Source: Gnetum montanum
Taxonomy: Eukaryota; Streptophyta; Gnetopsida; Gnetales; Gnetaceae
Assembly: GCA_015680685.1 (NCBI GenBank)
Contig: MNCI01000141.1
Span: 16,492-80,491, forward strand
Direction of reading: 5' to 3'
Length of the DNA: 64,000 nucleotides
The notes beneath the pieces are model-generated. The model was not told the origin of the DNA. It saw only the letters and a program-made list of their open reading frames with translations, and did not search any database. This document shows positions 23,939-34,850 of this stretch, one piece after another; the first letter of the stretch is position 1; each line of letters starts with the position of its first letter. The translations under genes were made by a program, and so were the position numbers.

Positions 23939-25564
23939 ATCATAGATATGATATCATAACTACAATATCATTACTAACAAATTTTTGACTTTATCACTAG
24001 GTAAAGAAAATGTTATTGCTAATGCTTTGAGTAGAGTATGAACCATGATGATAGGAGTTGTTACTACAATGATAAAAGATGACCTTCAACAACACCTTTC
24101 ATAAGATCCATACATTGAGAAAATCTTCCAAGACTAACGAAATATCTAAACATTAACTTAAGAAGGGAATCTTGTATAAGGACTAACAATTGTATGTTCC
24201 CAAGAAAGAATGGAGAAGGAAACTACTCCATAAAGTACACAAGGTTTTTTATGTAAGTCATCCTAGATTTATTAAGACATATCTAACTATGAAAAAGTTT
24301 TATTATTAGCTAATATTGAAAGAAGATATAGTCCAATATGTTAAAAATTAACCTACATGCCAAATGGTAAAGGCAAAGTAGGAGAAATCCAAAGGATTTC
24401 ATCAATTCTTGAAAGTTCTAACCTAGAAGTGGAAAAATTTGGCCATGGATTTTATAAGTAGACTTCATAAAATCAAAAGAAAAAATGATGCTATCCTAGT
24501 AGTGATGGATTAACTATAAAAAATTGTCCATTTCTGTGTGGTTAAAAACACTATTACTGCTTTTAATGTAGTGGGAGATTTTACTTATAAATTGTCTAGC
24601 TACATGGAAGTTAAAAAACTAGAACCTTTGATAGAGATTCAAAATTTATGTCAGAAGTCTAGCATAAGTTCTTCCAATTACTCAGCGCTTAACTTAAAAG
24701 AAAACTGAAAGGATAAATAAAAAAAATACAAAGATATTAACAAGCTATGTTGAAAATAGACCAAGAACTTGGAAAAGTTATTTGCATTTAGCAGAATTTT
24801 CTTATAATAATAGTTTTCATAGTTTAGCCAAAATAACTCTTTTTGAACTTATTTTTGATAGGAATTCCACGTCCCCTATTTCTTGGTATGATCTAGTTGC
24901 AACAAAGGACTACAAGGATGATGAGCTAAAAATTATAGAACAAACAGTAAACAAAGTTAAAATGAATTTATAGACAACTCAACAAAAATATAAAGGACAT
25001 GTAGAAAAGGCATGAATTAAGAAAGAATTTCAAATTGGAAACTAGATTTTATTAAGTTATAGAGTCCATTAAACTAGGTAGTTATTCAAAACTTTCACCT
25101 CATTTTTGTGGTCTATTTTCTATTATTGAACAAACATGGGAAGTAGCACATAAATTATTTTTATCTATTGATATAAAATTCCATTTTGTATTCCATGTTA
25201 GATTGCTTAAGGATTTTTATGGTAATGATACCCCTTATATTCTAGACTGGCACAATTTGTAGCTTAAATCTAATGCTAGTTTTAATGTAAAGAATATTAA
25301 GATTAAAGATGAAATATTTATTAGATTAAGAAGTAAGTTTATTACATAAGTGTTGGTTGAATGATCTCATTGTCAATAGGAGACCTAGGAGTAGAAAGAA
25401 TATATCCTTAATTATTTGAAGATTATGAACTTTTATGTTATGAGTATTTTAATTTTGTATACAATGAAGAGGATGAGGTAGAAAAGGATCTATATGAACT
25501 TATGAAGCAACGAGAAATCCCTTTGGAATTTGAAGATCAGTTCAAGGATGAACACAAGTCTTTT
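23939..25564 (+). pseudogene. Pol fragment of chromovirus-type Ty3/gypsy element D
   Basis: This belongs to a different Ty3/gypsy lineage from A-C. It opens with the RNase H end LGKENVIANALSRV (about 23999-24040). Then follow the integrase zinc domain (HKVFYVSHP, PTCQMVKAKQ), core start WPWIL/MDFI near 24450, DAILVV, and HLAEFSYNNSFHSLAKIT near 24782, continuing with FELIFDRNSTSPI. The end reads LRSKFIT-VLVE-SH...ETWE (25325-25400), the pattern of the chromodomain-like tail of chromoviruses. Part of the core around the third catalytic motif is missing near 24690. Stops and frameshifts are frequent. The left part of the gene lies beyond element A, which interrupted it. Confidence 0.78.
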
Positions 25565-26110
25565 GGAAGGTGGGGGATTGGGGTAGTTTGTAATGTACTA
25601 AACCAATTTTGGTTTAGGAAAATAAATGTGTGGTAAAACAATATGGAAACTGTGTTAGTAATAACTTATCCTAATTAAAGGGTGAACAATTTGTGTTAAG
25701 TAATTAATTATAGGTTAAGGATTGCAACTTTCCATTGGGTGCCTTTGGATGGTTGTAGCATGGCTCAAATAGGAGCAAGTGGTTGGAAGAAATGACAACA
25801 TGGGTCCCTAGAGAAGTAAGGCAACAAGGATCTAGTCACTCTAACCTTACGTATAGCAAGCCAGGTCATAAAGTATTATGCTAATTGTCTCTAAGTTAAC
25901 CCAAACACCAAAGAACCCAAAGAGAGAGATTCATGACTATAATCAAGCTAATGACATATTTTAAAACATTAATAAAACTTCTCTTTTTGCTTTTTCTTTC
26001 TCAAATCCTTCTCTTTTTCCTTTTTCTTGCTCAAATCTTGTATATAAAGTTACATTGCATTTTGATAAGCAATCAAAAAGTATGCATTTAAACAACATAA
26101 TAGCATGTCA
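25565..26110 (+). repeat. Polypurine tract and 3' LTR of element D (right edge uncertain)
   Basis: GGAAGGTGGGGGATTGGGGTA (25565-25585) is a strong polypurine tract, and the LTR would start TGTAATG at 25589. A TATA box is likely in GTATATAAAG near 26040. I see no second copy in the window, so the right end, placed near 26.1 kb, is an estimate. Confidence 0.55.
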
Positions 26111-27780
26111 CAATTATAATGAGTTTTCATATCCAAGTATACATCTTTCAAGACAAACTCCAGACTTGCCATTGTAGTCATAAATATTTAGTGGCAGGAG
26201 GACTGGAATTTTGGGTTTTGTCCTGCTTAAGCTTGAAAATTAAGATGCACCAATTATTTTCATACGATTTTGTGAGGGAAAAAAAAAGGTATCATAAAAC
26301 CCATTCGCCGCCTACTTGATACTATATTTCCAACCAATTGAGATATGGCCAACTCATTAAATCGAGATATAGACACCAAAACAACCAATTTCTTCCATTT
26401 GTCCTTTTCTGAGTTTTTCAGTAAATGCTCGGTGGACTTAATGGCAGACTTTAACGGTTGCGAATGGAGAGAATCGGATATGCGGTTAGCAGTCACCAAT
26501 TATCTTTTGGTTTCTCCACGTAATGCAAGGGCAATGGCTAATCGATTGACAGTCTATTTAAGCCGTAAGATTCTTGACTTTGTCTCATAGTGAATCATTT
26601 TTCCCTCTCTTTATATCGGTATCTTTCCCTGTCTTTTTTCACTCCATTTAATTGCTCTCTTCTGTTTGTGTTTATAATTGTATAATGTGCTCATAGCATG
26701 GAAAGCCGACTATTTCATATATAACTTATGGAGAATATTTTGTGGTGTCCATCATGTATGGAATTTTTAATATATAACTCATGGAGAATTTTATATGATG
26801 TAGATCATGTAAGACTAGTTTGTATTTTGGAGAGTGGGTTCTCTCCAATCTTACTGTCTATGATGCATCTGTAAATAGAGTTTGTATTGTTTGGACTTTG
26901 CATTGAACCATCTTTTATAAGTAGAATTTATTTGATTAATAACTCACAAGTAAAGTTTGGATGCCTGGTCTTGTTTCTACATTCTTTCATCGTCCACACC
27001 TTGATACCGTAGTTTCATAAACAATGAGCTACCACGATCATTATAGCTTGTGGGGGAAAACCACCTTTCAAAGATGTCATAGGTAGTTTTCAAAGATGTT
27101 ATAGGTAGTTTTTAAGGTATGTATAGGTATCAAAAAGTTTCAACAAGGAAGAATTTTTATACTAAATTTGCCATCATAGCTTACATGTTTGGTTTTTGAG
27201 AAAGTCCATTTTATAAGGTAGTTAATAAATTTAAAAGAAAAAAAGTATAGATTAAGTAAAATGAAATTGTTTGAAAAGATACAAAGTACCAATAGTTGGA
27301 TGGTAAGTAAGACCTCATGCACCTTGACTAGAGTTTTGCATGCAATCTTTTGGGCCATCCATAGATTATTTAATGCAATTTGATCCCATTCAAAAAGATA
27401 AAACAAGAGTAGATAATTGTTGTGCACTAGATTTGCAATAATACAAATGAATTTAAAATTGTTAATCATATAGATTAAGGGTGTTGGACCCTAAAAAATA
27501 TTAATAATAAGCAAAAGAAATAGAGTACATGATATATTTAATCATTAAATAGAAAGCACTAAAAATAACATAGAAATGAGTAACTTTCTAATTTTAGTGA
27601 TGTTTAGTTAGGTGTACAATCTTACAATACATCCTTTGAAAATCAATAGAGAAAAATTAATTATTAGCATGGAGGATGGTCTCAATTCTAACAACATCTA
27701 CTAAAACTAAAATTATTTACTTACATCCATTGAGACTCATTGGATATATGGGACCAATTTCAAAATTCCTTTTATAGAAT
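26111..27780. other. Intergenic stretch without recognised gene
   Basis: AT-rich, apparently low-copy sequence. An 81-codon open stretch on the plus strand (26345-26590) matches no family I know, and an overlapping minus-strand one is likely its shadow. ATATATAACTYATGGAGAAT occurs twice near 26720-26790. A 22-bp unit is repeated in tandem at 27066-27109. No convincing RNA gene or promoter was found. Confidence 0.4.
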
Positions 27781-27796
27781 TTTTGTTAATTTATAA

Positions 27797-27873
27797 CTTG
27801 GTGCTACCTAGTAGAATCAAACATATGACTTGAGGTTACCAAGATGCTTACTACTAGGTTAACACCTCATTGT
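27797..27873 (-). repeat. tRNA-like (SINE-type) segment, copy 1
   Basis: Read on the minus strand it starts AACAATGAGGTGTTAACC, has an A-box-like TAACCTAGTAGTAAGC and, about 33 bp on, a B-box-like TGTTTGATTCT, followed by TAGGTAGCACC. The order and spacing resemble the internal RNA polymerase III promoter of tRNA-derived SINEs. The related copy is at 28510-28599. Confidence 0.4.
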
Positions 27874-28509
27874 TTATTTATTTTTGAAATTGATTTAATG
27901 AATCAACCAAAAAAAGCTTAGCCAAAAGAAAATGTCCAATAACATACGATGACACAAATTGTCAATAAGAGTTGACCTTGGATTAAGACTTTTTAGCAAG
28001 ACTGTACTTATAGATACATATGATTATTATGACTCTAGCCACAGCACAGCATATCCATTATAGTGTAGCCAGCAAAAAAATGTAGCTGAGATGCATAAAT
28101 AGCTTCTCCATGTGACTTGGGCATGGTTCAAAATGACTCACCTGTATGCTCATAAGAGCAATCAAATGCAGGCTGTTTCTTAGCCTCCATGATATCTGAC
28201 AAAATTTTTTGACGCCTGGTAGTCTGTGACCGCGCTTCTTTTCACCGCAAACACTTCCGTTCATTCAAGAAAATATTAAACTTAAGAAATATTCAAATTT
28301 CGTTTGTAGTGACCGATTCAAACTTTGACAGATTATTCAAACACGTGACTGTACCATGACTTCTATTAAAAATTACCAACCGCTAAAAAGAATGCTCCAT
28401 GTGGCGGTCGCAATCGCATTCTTTTTCTTGCGATTGTTATGTTGTTTGGACAGGATGTTGAAACTTTATATAACTCATCGAGTATTATAGTTATCATTAA
28501 ATCATTTAC

Positions 28510-28599
28510 ACAATCAGGTGTTACCCTAGAGGTAAAATCGAATCCATAACTTAAAGCTTTCAAATTAAGAGTCTTAACACCAAGCTAACACCTGATTGT
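28510..28599 (-). repeat. tRNA-like (SINE-type) segment, copy 2, closed by a 14-bp perfect stem
   Basis: ACAATCAGGTGTTA (28510-28523) and TAACACCTGATTGT (28586-28599) are exact reverse complements around a 62-nt loop. On the minus strand the loop contains A-box-like TTAGCTTGGTGTTAAGAC and B-box-like GGATTCGATTTTACC. It could be a tRNA-derived SINE head folding like an extended acceptor stem, or a small hairpin element. Confidence 0.45.
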
Positions 28600-28673
28600 T
28601 AAAAAATACAGAAAAGATTATGTATACCTTATCAAATCAGCCATTACCTAATGGCTATGCATATGCATACCCC

Positions 28674-28781
28674 ATGATACCACCCATTTTCTATCCCTAT
28701 GCTCCTACTCACATCTCAATCACCTCCATGATACCACCCATTTTCTACCCCTATGCTCCGACTCACATCTCAATCACCTCC
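28674..28781 (+). repeat. Two tandem copies of a 54-bp unit
   Basis: Units 28674-28727 and 28728-28781 begin ATGATACCACCCATTTTCTA and differ at two positions that I can see. The unit length is a multiple of three, so the 66-codon open stretch around it (28596-28796) reads as an 18-residue repeat rich in Pro, Tyr and Thr. There is no other sign that it is coding. Confidence 0.75.
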
Positions 28782-29279
28782 AAGTTTTGTCCGTAAAAGC
28801 AACTTTTACTTTTACCCCTACACATAAACCAGTGTCGGCCAAGGAAGGTGCAATATTCCTCGTTCTAGGCCATGGGTACCAACACACCATGTGTGTTTAG
28901 ATACATATTCAACGCATATAAAGTATGTTATGGCGCTCATTGCAGCGCAATTATTGCGTCATGATAGCTTCACTAATCACCGCTTCAAGTACGAACATTA
29001 TTGCATGCCAATCATTTTATTTCTCGGATTGACCAATTACTTGATTCCTCGGTCAAAATAAACTTTTAATTATCATTAATTAACACGCAAGTTATCGTAT
29101 TCCTCATTAACAACATCGTTTTTAGACGCTGCCCGGCCTTAGTCTACCCTTTAATTTTTTTTGAGGTTAGCGGTTGAGGATAGTGCACGTGGAACTTTTT
29201 TGCAATTAATAGAAGGTTGAACCATTCCCAAGTCGGCAGCAAGGATCAACCATGGCAGTCTCTCTGGAAAAAAATCTAT

Positions 29280-29514
29280 NNNNNNNNNNNNNNNNNNNNN
29301 NNNNNNNNNNNNNNNNNNNNNNNNNNNNNNNNNNNNNNNNNNNNNNNNNNNNNNNNNNNNNNNNNNNNNNNNNNNNNNNNNNNNNNNNNNNNNNNNNNNN
29401 NNNNNNNNNNNNNNNNNNNNNNNNNNNNNNNNNNNNNNNNNNNNNNNNNNNNNNNNNNNNNNNNNNNNNNNNNNNNNNNNNNNNNNNNNNNNNNNNNNNN
29501 NNNNNNNNNNNNNN
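29280..29514. other. Assembly gap (235 Ns)
   Basis: Unknown bases. The right edge is a run of A (GG followed by about 17 A), which may explain why the assembly failed here. Any translation across it is meaningless. Confidence 0.98.
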
Positions 29515-30285
29515 GGAAAAAAAAAAAAAAAAACTTATGGAGATGGTTTCCAATGTGATGGGCTGCAGGAACAGTGCCCTGGTTGGCCATATCGACCAAA
29601 AATAACGGCATGTTACCCATCCACCAGACACATACACAGACACGTATACTCATCCTGCAGTGCAGGCTGCAGCTTTAAATTTATCTAATTTTAGGGTTTT
29701 CGGATCTATACATATTATATGTTCAACTGCTGTAATTTGTAGCTGCAGGACTTGAGGCCTAGTTGCAAGTGTATTCAAATGTCAAAAAGGAGGACCAGCC
29801 GAGCACGTACAGACAACGCCATTTTTAGGGTTTTCGGATCTATACATATTATAGACGAGATATAAACGGAAAAGAAAAAAGAGGAAAAAAAAAAGAAAAA
29901 GAAAAAAATTTATAGAAGGCAAACTTAATGAACCGGGATGTTACGCAGGGAAATATCCATACAAACAACCAATTCCAAAGTGGAGGAACACAATCTGGAG
30001 ATGCATCTTCCACCAAGGATTAACTGAAAACAGGAGCTACCAAGGATCAACTGAAAACAAGAGCAGAAGAAGGGTGGCAGAAAACTGGATGAAGCAGAAA
30101 ATACCAGAAATTATGAAGGGAGACTCCCGTAAAGTGATTCCTGTTGAGGAAGGTTGCTTAGACTCATGGATTAAAGCAAATTATATCATATTGATCCAGC
30201 ACAGTAAGTTGTCCTATTTGTATCTCAAAGTTACATGAAACTGAAATGAAACTGAAATTGTGCAGAAGATTTACATAGTCTTAGT
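29515..30285. other. Region downstream of the NPF gene with a 31-bp direct repeat
   Basis: TTTTAGGGTTTTCGGATCTA begins two exact 31-bp copies at 29689-29719 and 29823-29853 (134 bp apart). An A/G-only stretch of about 45 bases lies near 29865-29910. It should contain the 3' untranslated region of the NPF transcript (below 30286); no clear AATAAA was found. No other gene seen. Confidence 0.5.
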
Positions 30286-33200
30286 TTAAGTTTCATAATT
30301 TAACTGGGCGCCAGCATTAGCATTTGGAGATTTTTCACGGTGGACGGGTATGGGCATGGGACTGGGATTGGGCCTGTAAGTGTACCAGCGAGCAACGATG
30401 AGGAAGTAGAGGAGGTTGAGCAGGGTAAGTGCGCCCAAAAGCCAGTAGAAGAGATCCAATCTGGCCTGGTTAAGATTCTGATCCAGCCAACTATGGCCAT
30501 GCCTTTGCTTTGATGTGATGGAATTCAAAAGGGTGACCAAGAAACTGCTGAGGAAGTTGCCAATGCCGCCGCTGAGAAAGAAGAGGGCACCTGCAACACT
30601 GCGCATGTTGTGGGGGAATTCACTGTACAGCAACTCATTATAACCAATGCCAGTGAAGGCCTCGCCCAGACCCACGATGCAGTACTGTGGAAGCAGCCAC
30701 ATGGCAGACATGGGTACCTGAGGATTGAGCCTGTTATGCAGTAATAATCCATGAGCTACAGCTACATGCCTGCGTCTGGACTCCACCAATGCTGCAAAAA
30801 CCATGGGCATTATGGCCAGGACCTGTCCTATTCCTATTCTCTGTAATTGAGTTATGCCATTGCCGTCCTTTGTGAGTTTTCTGGTGTAGGGTACCAGCAA
30901 CTTATCGTAGATGGGTAAGAAGAATGTGAGTGATAACATGGAAAATATTCCGAAGGATCCTGCCGGAATGGCGAAGCTGCTTTTGCCAAGCCGTCTGTCC
31001 ATGGTGTTTGCCTGAAGCACGGAGAAGGTGCTGAGTTGGACCGTGGTGACCACCAACATTACGCTTCCTGCCCAAATTGGCATGATTCTTAGCACTGTTT
31101 TTAGTTCTTCCACCTGCTCCACGCTGCACAGCTTCCACCCGTCCACCTTTTCCTCCTTATCCTCCTCTGCTATTATCGTGGCTGCTTTGTTCAGAAACCT
31201 GTTGTTCATTGCAAATGCTAACTATGCTGTTGCAGCACTTTGGTAAACTGAATTGCTAAAAATAGAATAAAGCGTGTTAAGCAGTCGCATTTGTGGGAGG
31301 TTTACGGTTACCCTTCCCATCTACAACCAGAACCAGAACCATCATTCTAAATTTTATGAAATAACATGTACGTTAGCCATGTCACTGCCACTGTTATTTT
31401 ATAACTAGAAATCCCCTTTCTCAATTCTAAGTTCTTAACTATAAACTCTGCCTTATCCCAGCCATAGTTTGAGAAATCTGCACTTAATCCTGAGATCTGC
31501 TATCGCAATCCAACATTGAAGCCCATTTAAGATTGGATTGCACATTTAATCTATTATTATAATTCTATTGATTTTTTAAGTTTACTATATTGTTTATTAC
31601 TAATTCTGATGTGAATAGAAAAGTAAAATTTCTATATTGGATTTTCCATTTAAGTGAGCTCTTAGATGTAAAAAATTGGAAATTGCAGCTACCAGCATGG
31701 ATGAATATAACTGTTCTATAGTTTTAATATTGATGATTTTAATCTGATTCTCACACCAATTTATTCAGATTTTTCCCATAAAAACTATGAATTTGCCCAT
31801 CCAATCTCATTTTTCAATCTATGATCCCAGCCAGCAGACACTCATTTAACCACTACTCATTTAACCACTACAATTTTCTCTTGTATTGATGTAATAAAGG
31901 TTATTACTCTTGGTCTCCGGCGTGGCTTATCTTATAAAGGGAGGTTGCAGTGAGTTAGGGTGGCTGCTTTCGTAACGTCTTACTGCTCAACAAATAATAA
32001 GCACATCACTGAAACTGCCGGACGTATGGGAGGGTTAAAGAATCACTACTCAGAGATTCCATGCTCATCTCGCAAAAGCGTAGCAGAGATTATGAATCGA
32101 CAAAAACCCAAGCCTTAGTTTTATCCGAGCTTAAAGTTTTATAACTAACCAAACATACACACTACTATCACTTCAAACCCCNAAGCTTAAAGTTTTATAA
32201 CTAACCAAACATACACACTACTATCACTTCAAACCCCAAATGATAAAATGATGGCCCCTGTTCTATAAGCATAAATTGAGAACATTATTGCTGTTGATTC
32301 CGTAATGATGATATACACCCCTGTACTATATAAGTACTATATAAGCATGCATAAATTGAGAGCATTATTGTTATTGATTCCGTAACGATGATCTACATAA
32401 AATGATGGACCCTGTACTATAAGAATAAATTGAGAGCATTATTGCTGTTGATTCCGTAATGATGATCTACATAAGATGATGGACCCCTGTACTATAAGCA
32501 TAAATTGAAAGCATTATTGCTGTTGATGCCGTAATGATGATCTACATAAAATGATGGACCCTGTACTATAAGCATAAATTGAGAGCATTATTGCTGTTGA
32601 TTCCGTATTTATGTGAAAGAGAATGATAACATACGTGAACTGATGGCTCAAGGGAAGCGCCGAATTCGAAAAGCCGTAGTATCCAGAATGGGAAGGCTGT
32701 GATGGCAGTTGCAGGTGACGCTTTCTGAAAGCTGCTACCAACACCTGAGCGAAACCGGTGAATGGACTTCCCTCTGGCTTCACTTGAATATACAGACTTT
32801 TGCCCAGGAAGAAGCAGATCGTGGCAAGCAGCATAAGCGAGGAAGGAATTGCAAGGCCCAGGCTCCAGCTGATGTCGGTCTGTATATACACCACCAGAGT
32901 GACTGACACCATCACAGCAATTGTGAAGGTAAAGTAGTACCAGTTGAAGAAGCTCTGGATGCTTTTTCTGCCTTTGTCGCTCTTGTAATCGAACTGATCT
33001 GCTCCGAATGCAATGGAGCAGGGTCTTATCCCTCCAGCCCCAATTGTCATCAACGCTAACGATGAGTACAATACCATGTTCTGCACTGCGTTAGCTCTGG
33101 CCCTCTCACATAAGCTGTCGCCGCTGCATTCGGCTGGTCTCAACTTGGGAAAAATGGCTGTGCTTGTAAACAGAGCCATTCCCTGCGTAATCAATCATAC

Positions 33201-34063
33201 AATAATACTTTTCCAGTTAAGTAACTCCTGCTGCTGCTACTATTCATTAGCAATTTATTGCAACTTGCAAACCAGCTGAATTAAATTTTAGTGAAAGAAT
33301 TAGAATAGTACTATGAAGGATGCGATGCAGCCTAGGAGAATTGTCCAGTATCTGCCAACGTAGGAATCTGAAAGAAATGCACCCAGCACAGGAGATACGC
33401 AGGAGCATGCCGACCAAATGTTTATGATATTGGACGCATTAACGTTGGGCTTCTTGAATTTCTTGGTGAGGTAGATGATCATGTTGGCACTCAGCCCAAT
33501 TGATGCTAACTTTTCGCAAGACTCGTTTGCTGCCCAAAATTCAAAAATCAACCAAACGAACAAGAAATTAAACGATGATCAATAACTGAAGTTGAAATTT
33601 TTCCGTTACTCTACTGTGAATTACGATTACACAAACCTAAAACCAAAACTCTTACTACGAAGGTAAGATCTTGTTCTATTATCTTAAACTGAAAATAGCA
33701 TGCAAACAAACTGGTGGAAGAAAAACAATCAAATGACATGCAAACAAACGCATATTCAGTGAAAGAAAGGAGGATGGGAAGCAATTGAAAGTATTAACCG
33801 ATGATGAAGGGCATGGTCTTCCATCCACCCTTCCTCTTTCTGGGTGAAGCTTGTTCTTCGTCGGATTTCTCCTCCTTCTCCTCCTTGTTGAAACTGAGAG
33901 AAAGACTGCGGTGTGTTGTTCTTTCGGTGATATCTGTTTGTTTAAGGGATTCATCAGGAGGATTTGCAGTTGCAGGTAGCTGTAGCTCTACTTGCAGGGG
34001 CCTGGCTTTACCATGATCCGGTCCTGGCTGCGCAATCAGTAGGGAAGTTTTATCAGGCGCCAT
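30286..34063 (-). CDS. NRT1/PTR family (NPF) proton-coupled transporter, four exons
   Basis: Intact membrane-transporter gene of the major facilitator superfamily, predicted 647 residues and 12 membrane spans; NPF proteins carry nitrate, peptides, hormones or glucosinolates with protons. Exons: 34063-33799, 33529-33312, 33182-32635 and 31198-30286 (TAA at 30288-30286). All three introns are GT-AG (269, 129 and 1436 bp), with phases 1, 0 and 2 that join without a stop. The start is the first in-frame ATG; upstream in frame only GTG and then a stop are found. Residues 1-80 form a long charged N-tail. Then come GGWKTMPFII, ExxEK at 91-95 (the NPF1/NPF2-type form of the proton-coupling motif), GAFLSDSYVGRY, GIRPCSIAFGADQFD near 212-226, SFFNWYYFTF near 238-247, DRRLG, and YSEFPHNMRS near 535. 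Similarity in the loop and the ESRRR segment suggests the NPF1/NPF2 side of the family; the substrate cannot be told. Confidence 0.95.
32182..32182. other. Single N between two exact 54-bp copies (likely unmerged contig ends)
   Basis: AGCTTAAAGTTTTATAACTA begins both 32128-32181 and 32184-32237, and both copies end CACTTCAAACCCC. The exact duplication on both sides of an N suggests overlapping contig ends that were not collapsed. It lies in intron 3 of the NPF gene and does not touch coding sequence. Confidence 0.8.
32250..32612 (-). repeat. Intronic minisatellite, about five units of 73-75 bp
   Basis: The unit contains ATGATGGACCCTGTACTATA, then CATAAATTGAGAGCATTATT and GCTGTTGATTCCGTAATGAT. 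Regular starts at 32402, 32476 and 32551 give the period; two earlier units are more diverged, one with an inserted TATAAGTACTA. The last unit ends about 20 bp from the intron-3 splice donor (32634-32633), so the array abuts exon 3. Confidence 0.85.
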
Positions 34064-34850
34064 GAATAAGGAAAAATGGTTTTTGCCAATTAAGCTCAGC
34101 CAGGCAGCAGCGGAGAAACCCAGCACTCGTATGCTCTCATTTACGAGCGATGCCCATGGTTTATGGCTAACTCTTCAACACGACACTCTTCCTTCAATGT
34201 GTTATGCACGTTGGAGTGTTGGACGAAACAGGACGTCTCAAAACTGTTTGGCTTGGTGACTTGAAAGGGAGACGGTGGACAGAAATCAAAATCATCCAAC
34301 TGTGCTGAACCTATTCACAACGCACACTGATAAACACGGCACTTCCAACTTGCAAGAACGCAGGTGTTTGCGCTTTTGAGAGATGTTAATGGCTTACCAA
34401 GAGTCAATTCGTTAGAGCTCCAAATTTTCCCATATAATAAATGCATACAGCGGCTTGTTGCTATATGCTAGGAAAATCTTAAGACCATACAGATTTCATT
34501 ACATTGTAGTTGACACTATCATTACATTGTAGTTGACACTAGTTATTCTATGGTTGACAGGTTTTACATGGTTCCACAAAAACATCATAGCCTCTGCAAT
34601 AGCATGGACAAGGTTATCGTTGTTCTCATTAGGCCATTATAAAGCCAATGATGTGGTTGGTGAGGGCATGTGTATGTATGGTGTGAATTTGTGTACATGT
34701 GTAATGTGTCATCATGCTCAAGGATGTGTTTCATTTAGACAAGAATGCATACACATGCTCATGATGATGGACTACGACTAGCATATCCTCACATCTTGTA
34801 CCTTGCGAGGACATGCAACTAGCATATGCTTGCAAGTAGCCAATCCGAAG
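34064..34850 (-). promoter_or_regulatory. Upstream region of the NPF gene
   Basis: Expected to hold the promoter and leader of the transporter gene (read on the minus strand). ATTTATTATATGGG near 34425-34440 is a possible TATA element, unproven. A 22-bp segment is repeated once with a one-base spacer (34497-34518 and 34520-34541, GACACTA ends). Beyond about 34.8 kb the 545-bp tandem array begins. No gene recognised. Confidence 0.35.

Noticed and set aside
26345-26590. 81-codon frame as a possible small gene
   Set aside because: No motif, no relative in the window, and an overlapping frame of similar length on the other strand; kept only as a note in the intergenic entry.
29206-29653. Long open frames on both strands across the N run
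   Set aside because: They are made of unknown bases; the flanking real sequence is too short to support a gene.
34124-34126. Alternative upstream start of the NPF gene adding 21 residues
   Set aside because: The codon is GTG, not ATG, and no in-frame ATG precedes it before a stop; the ATG at 34063 is the first usable start.
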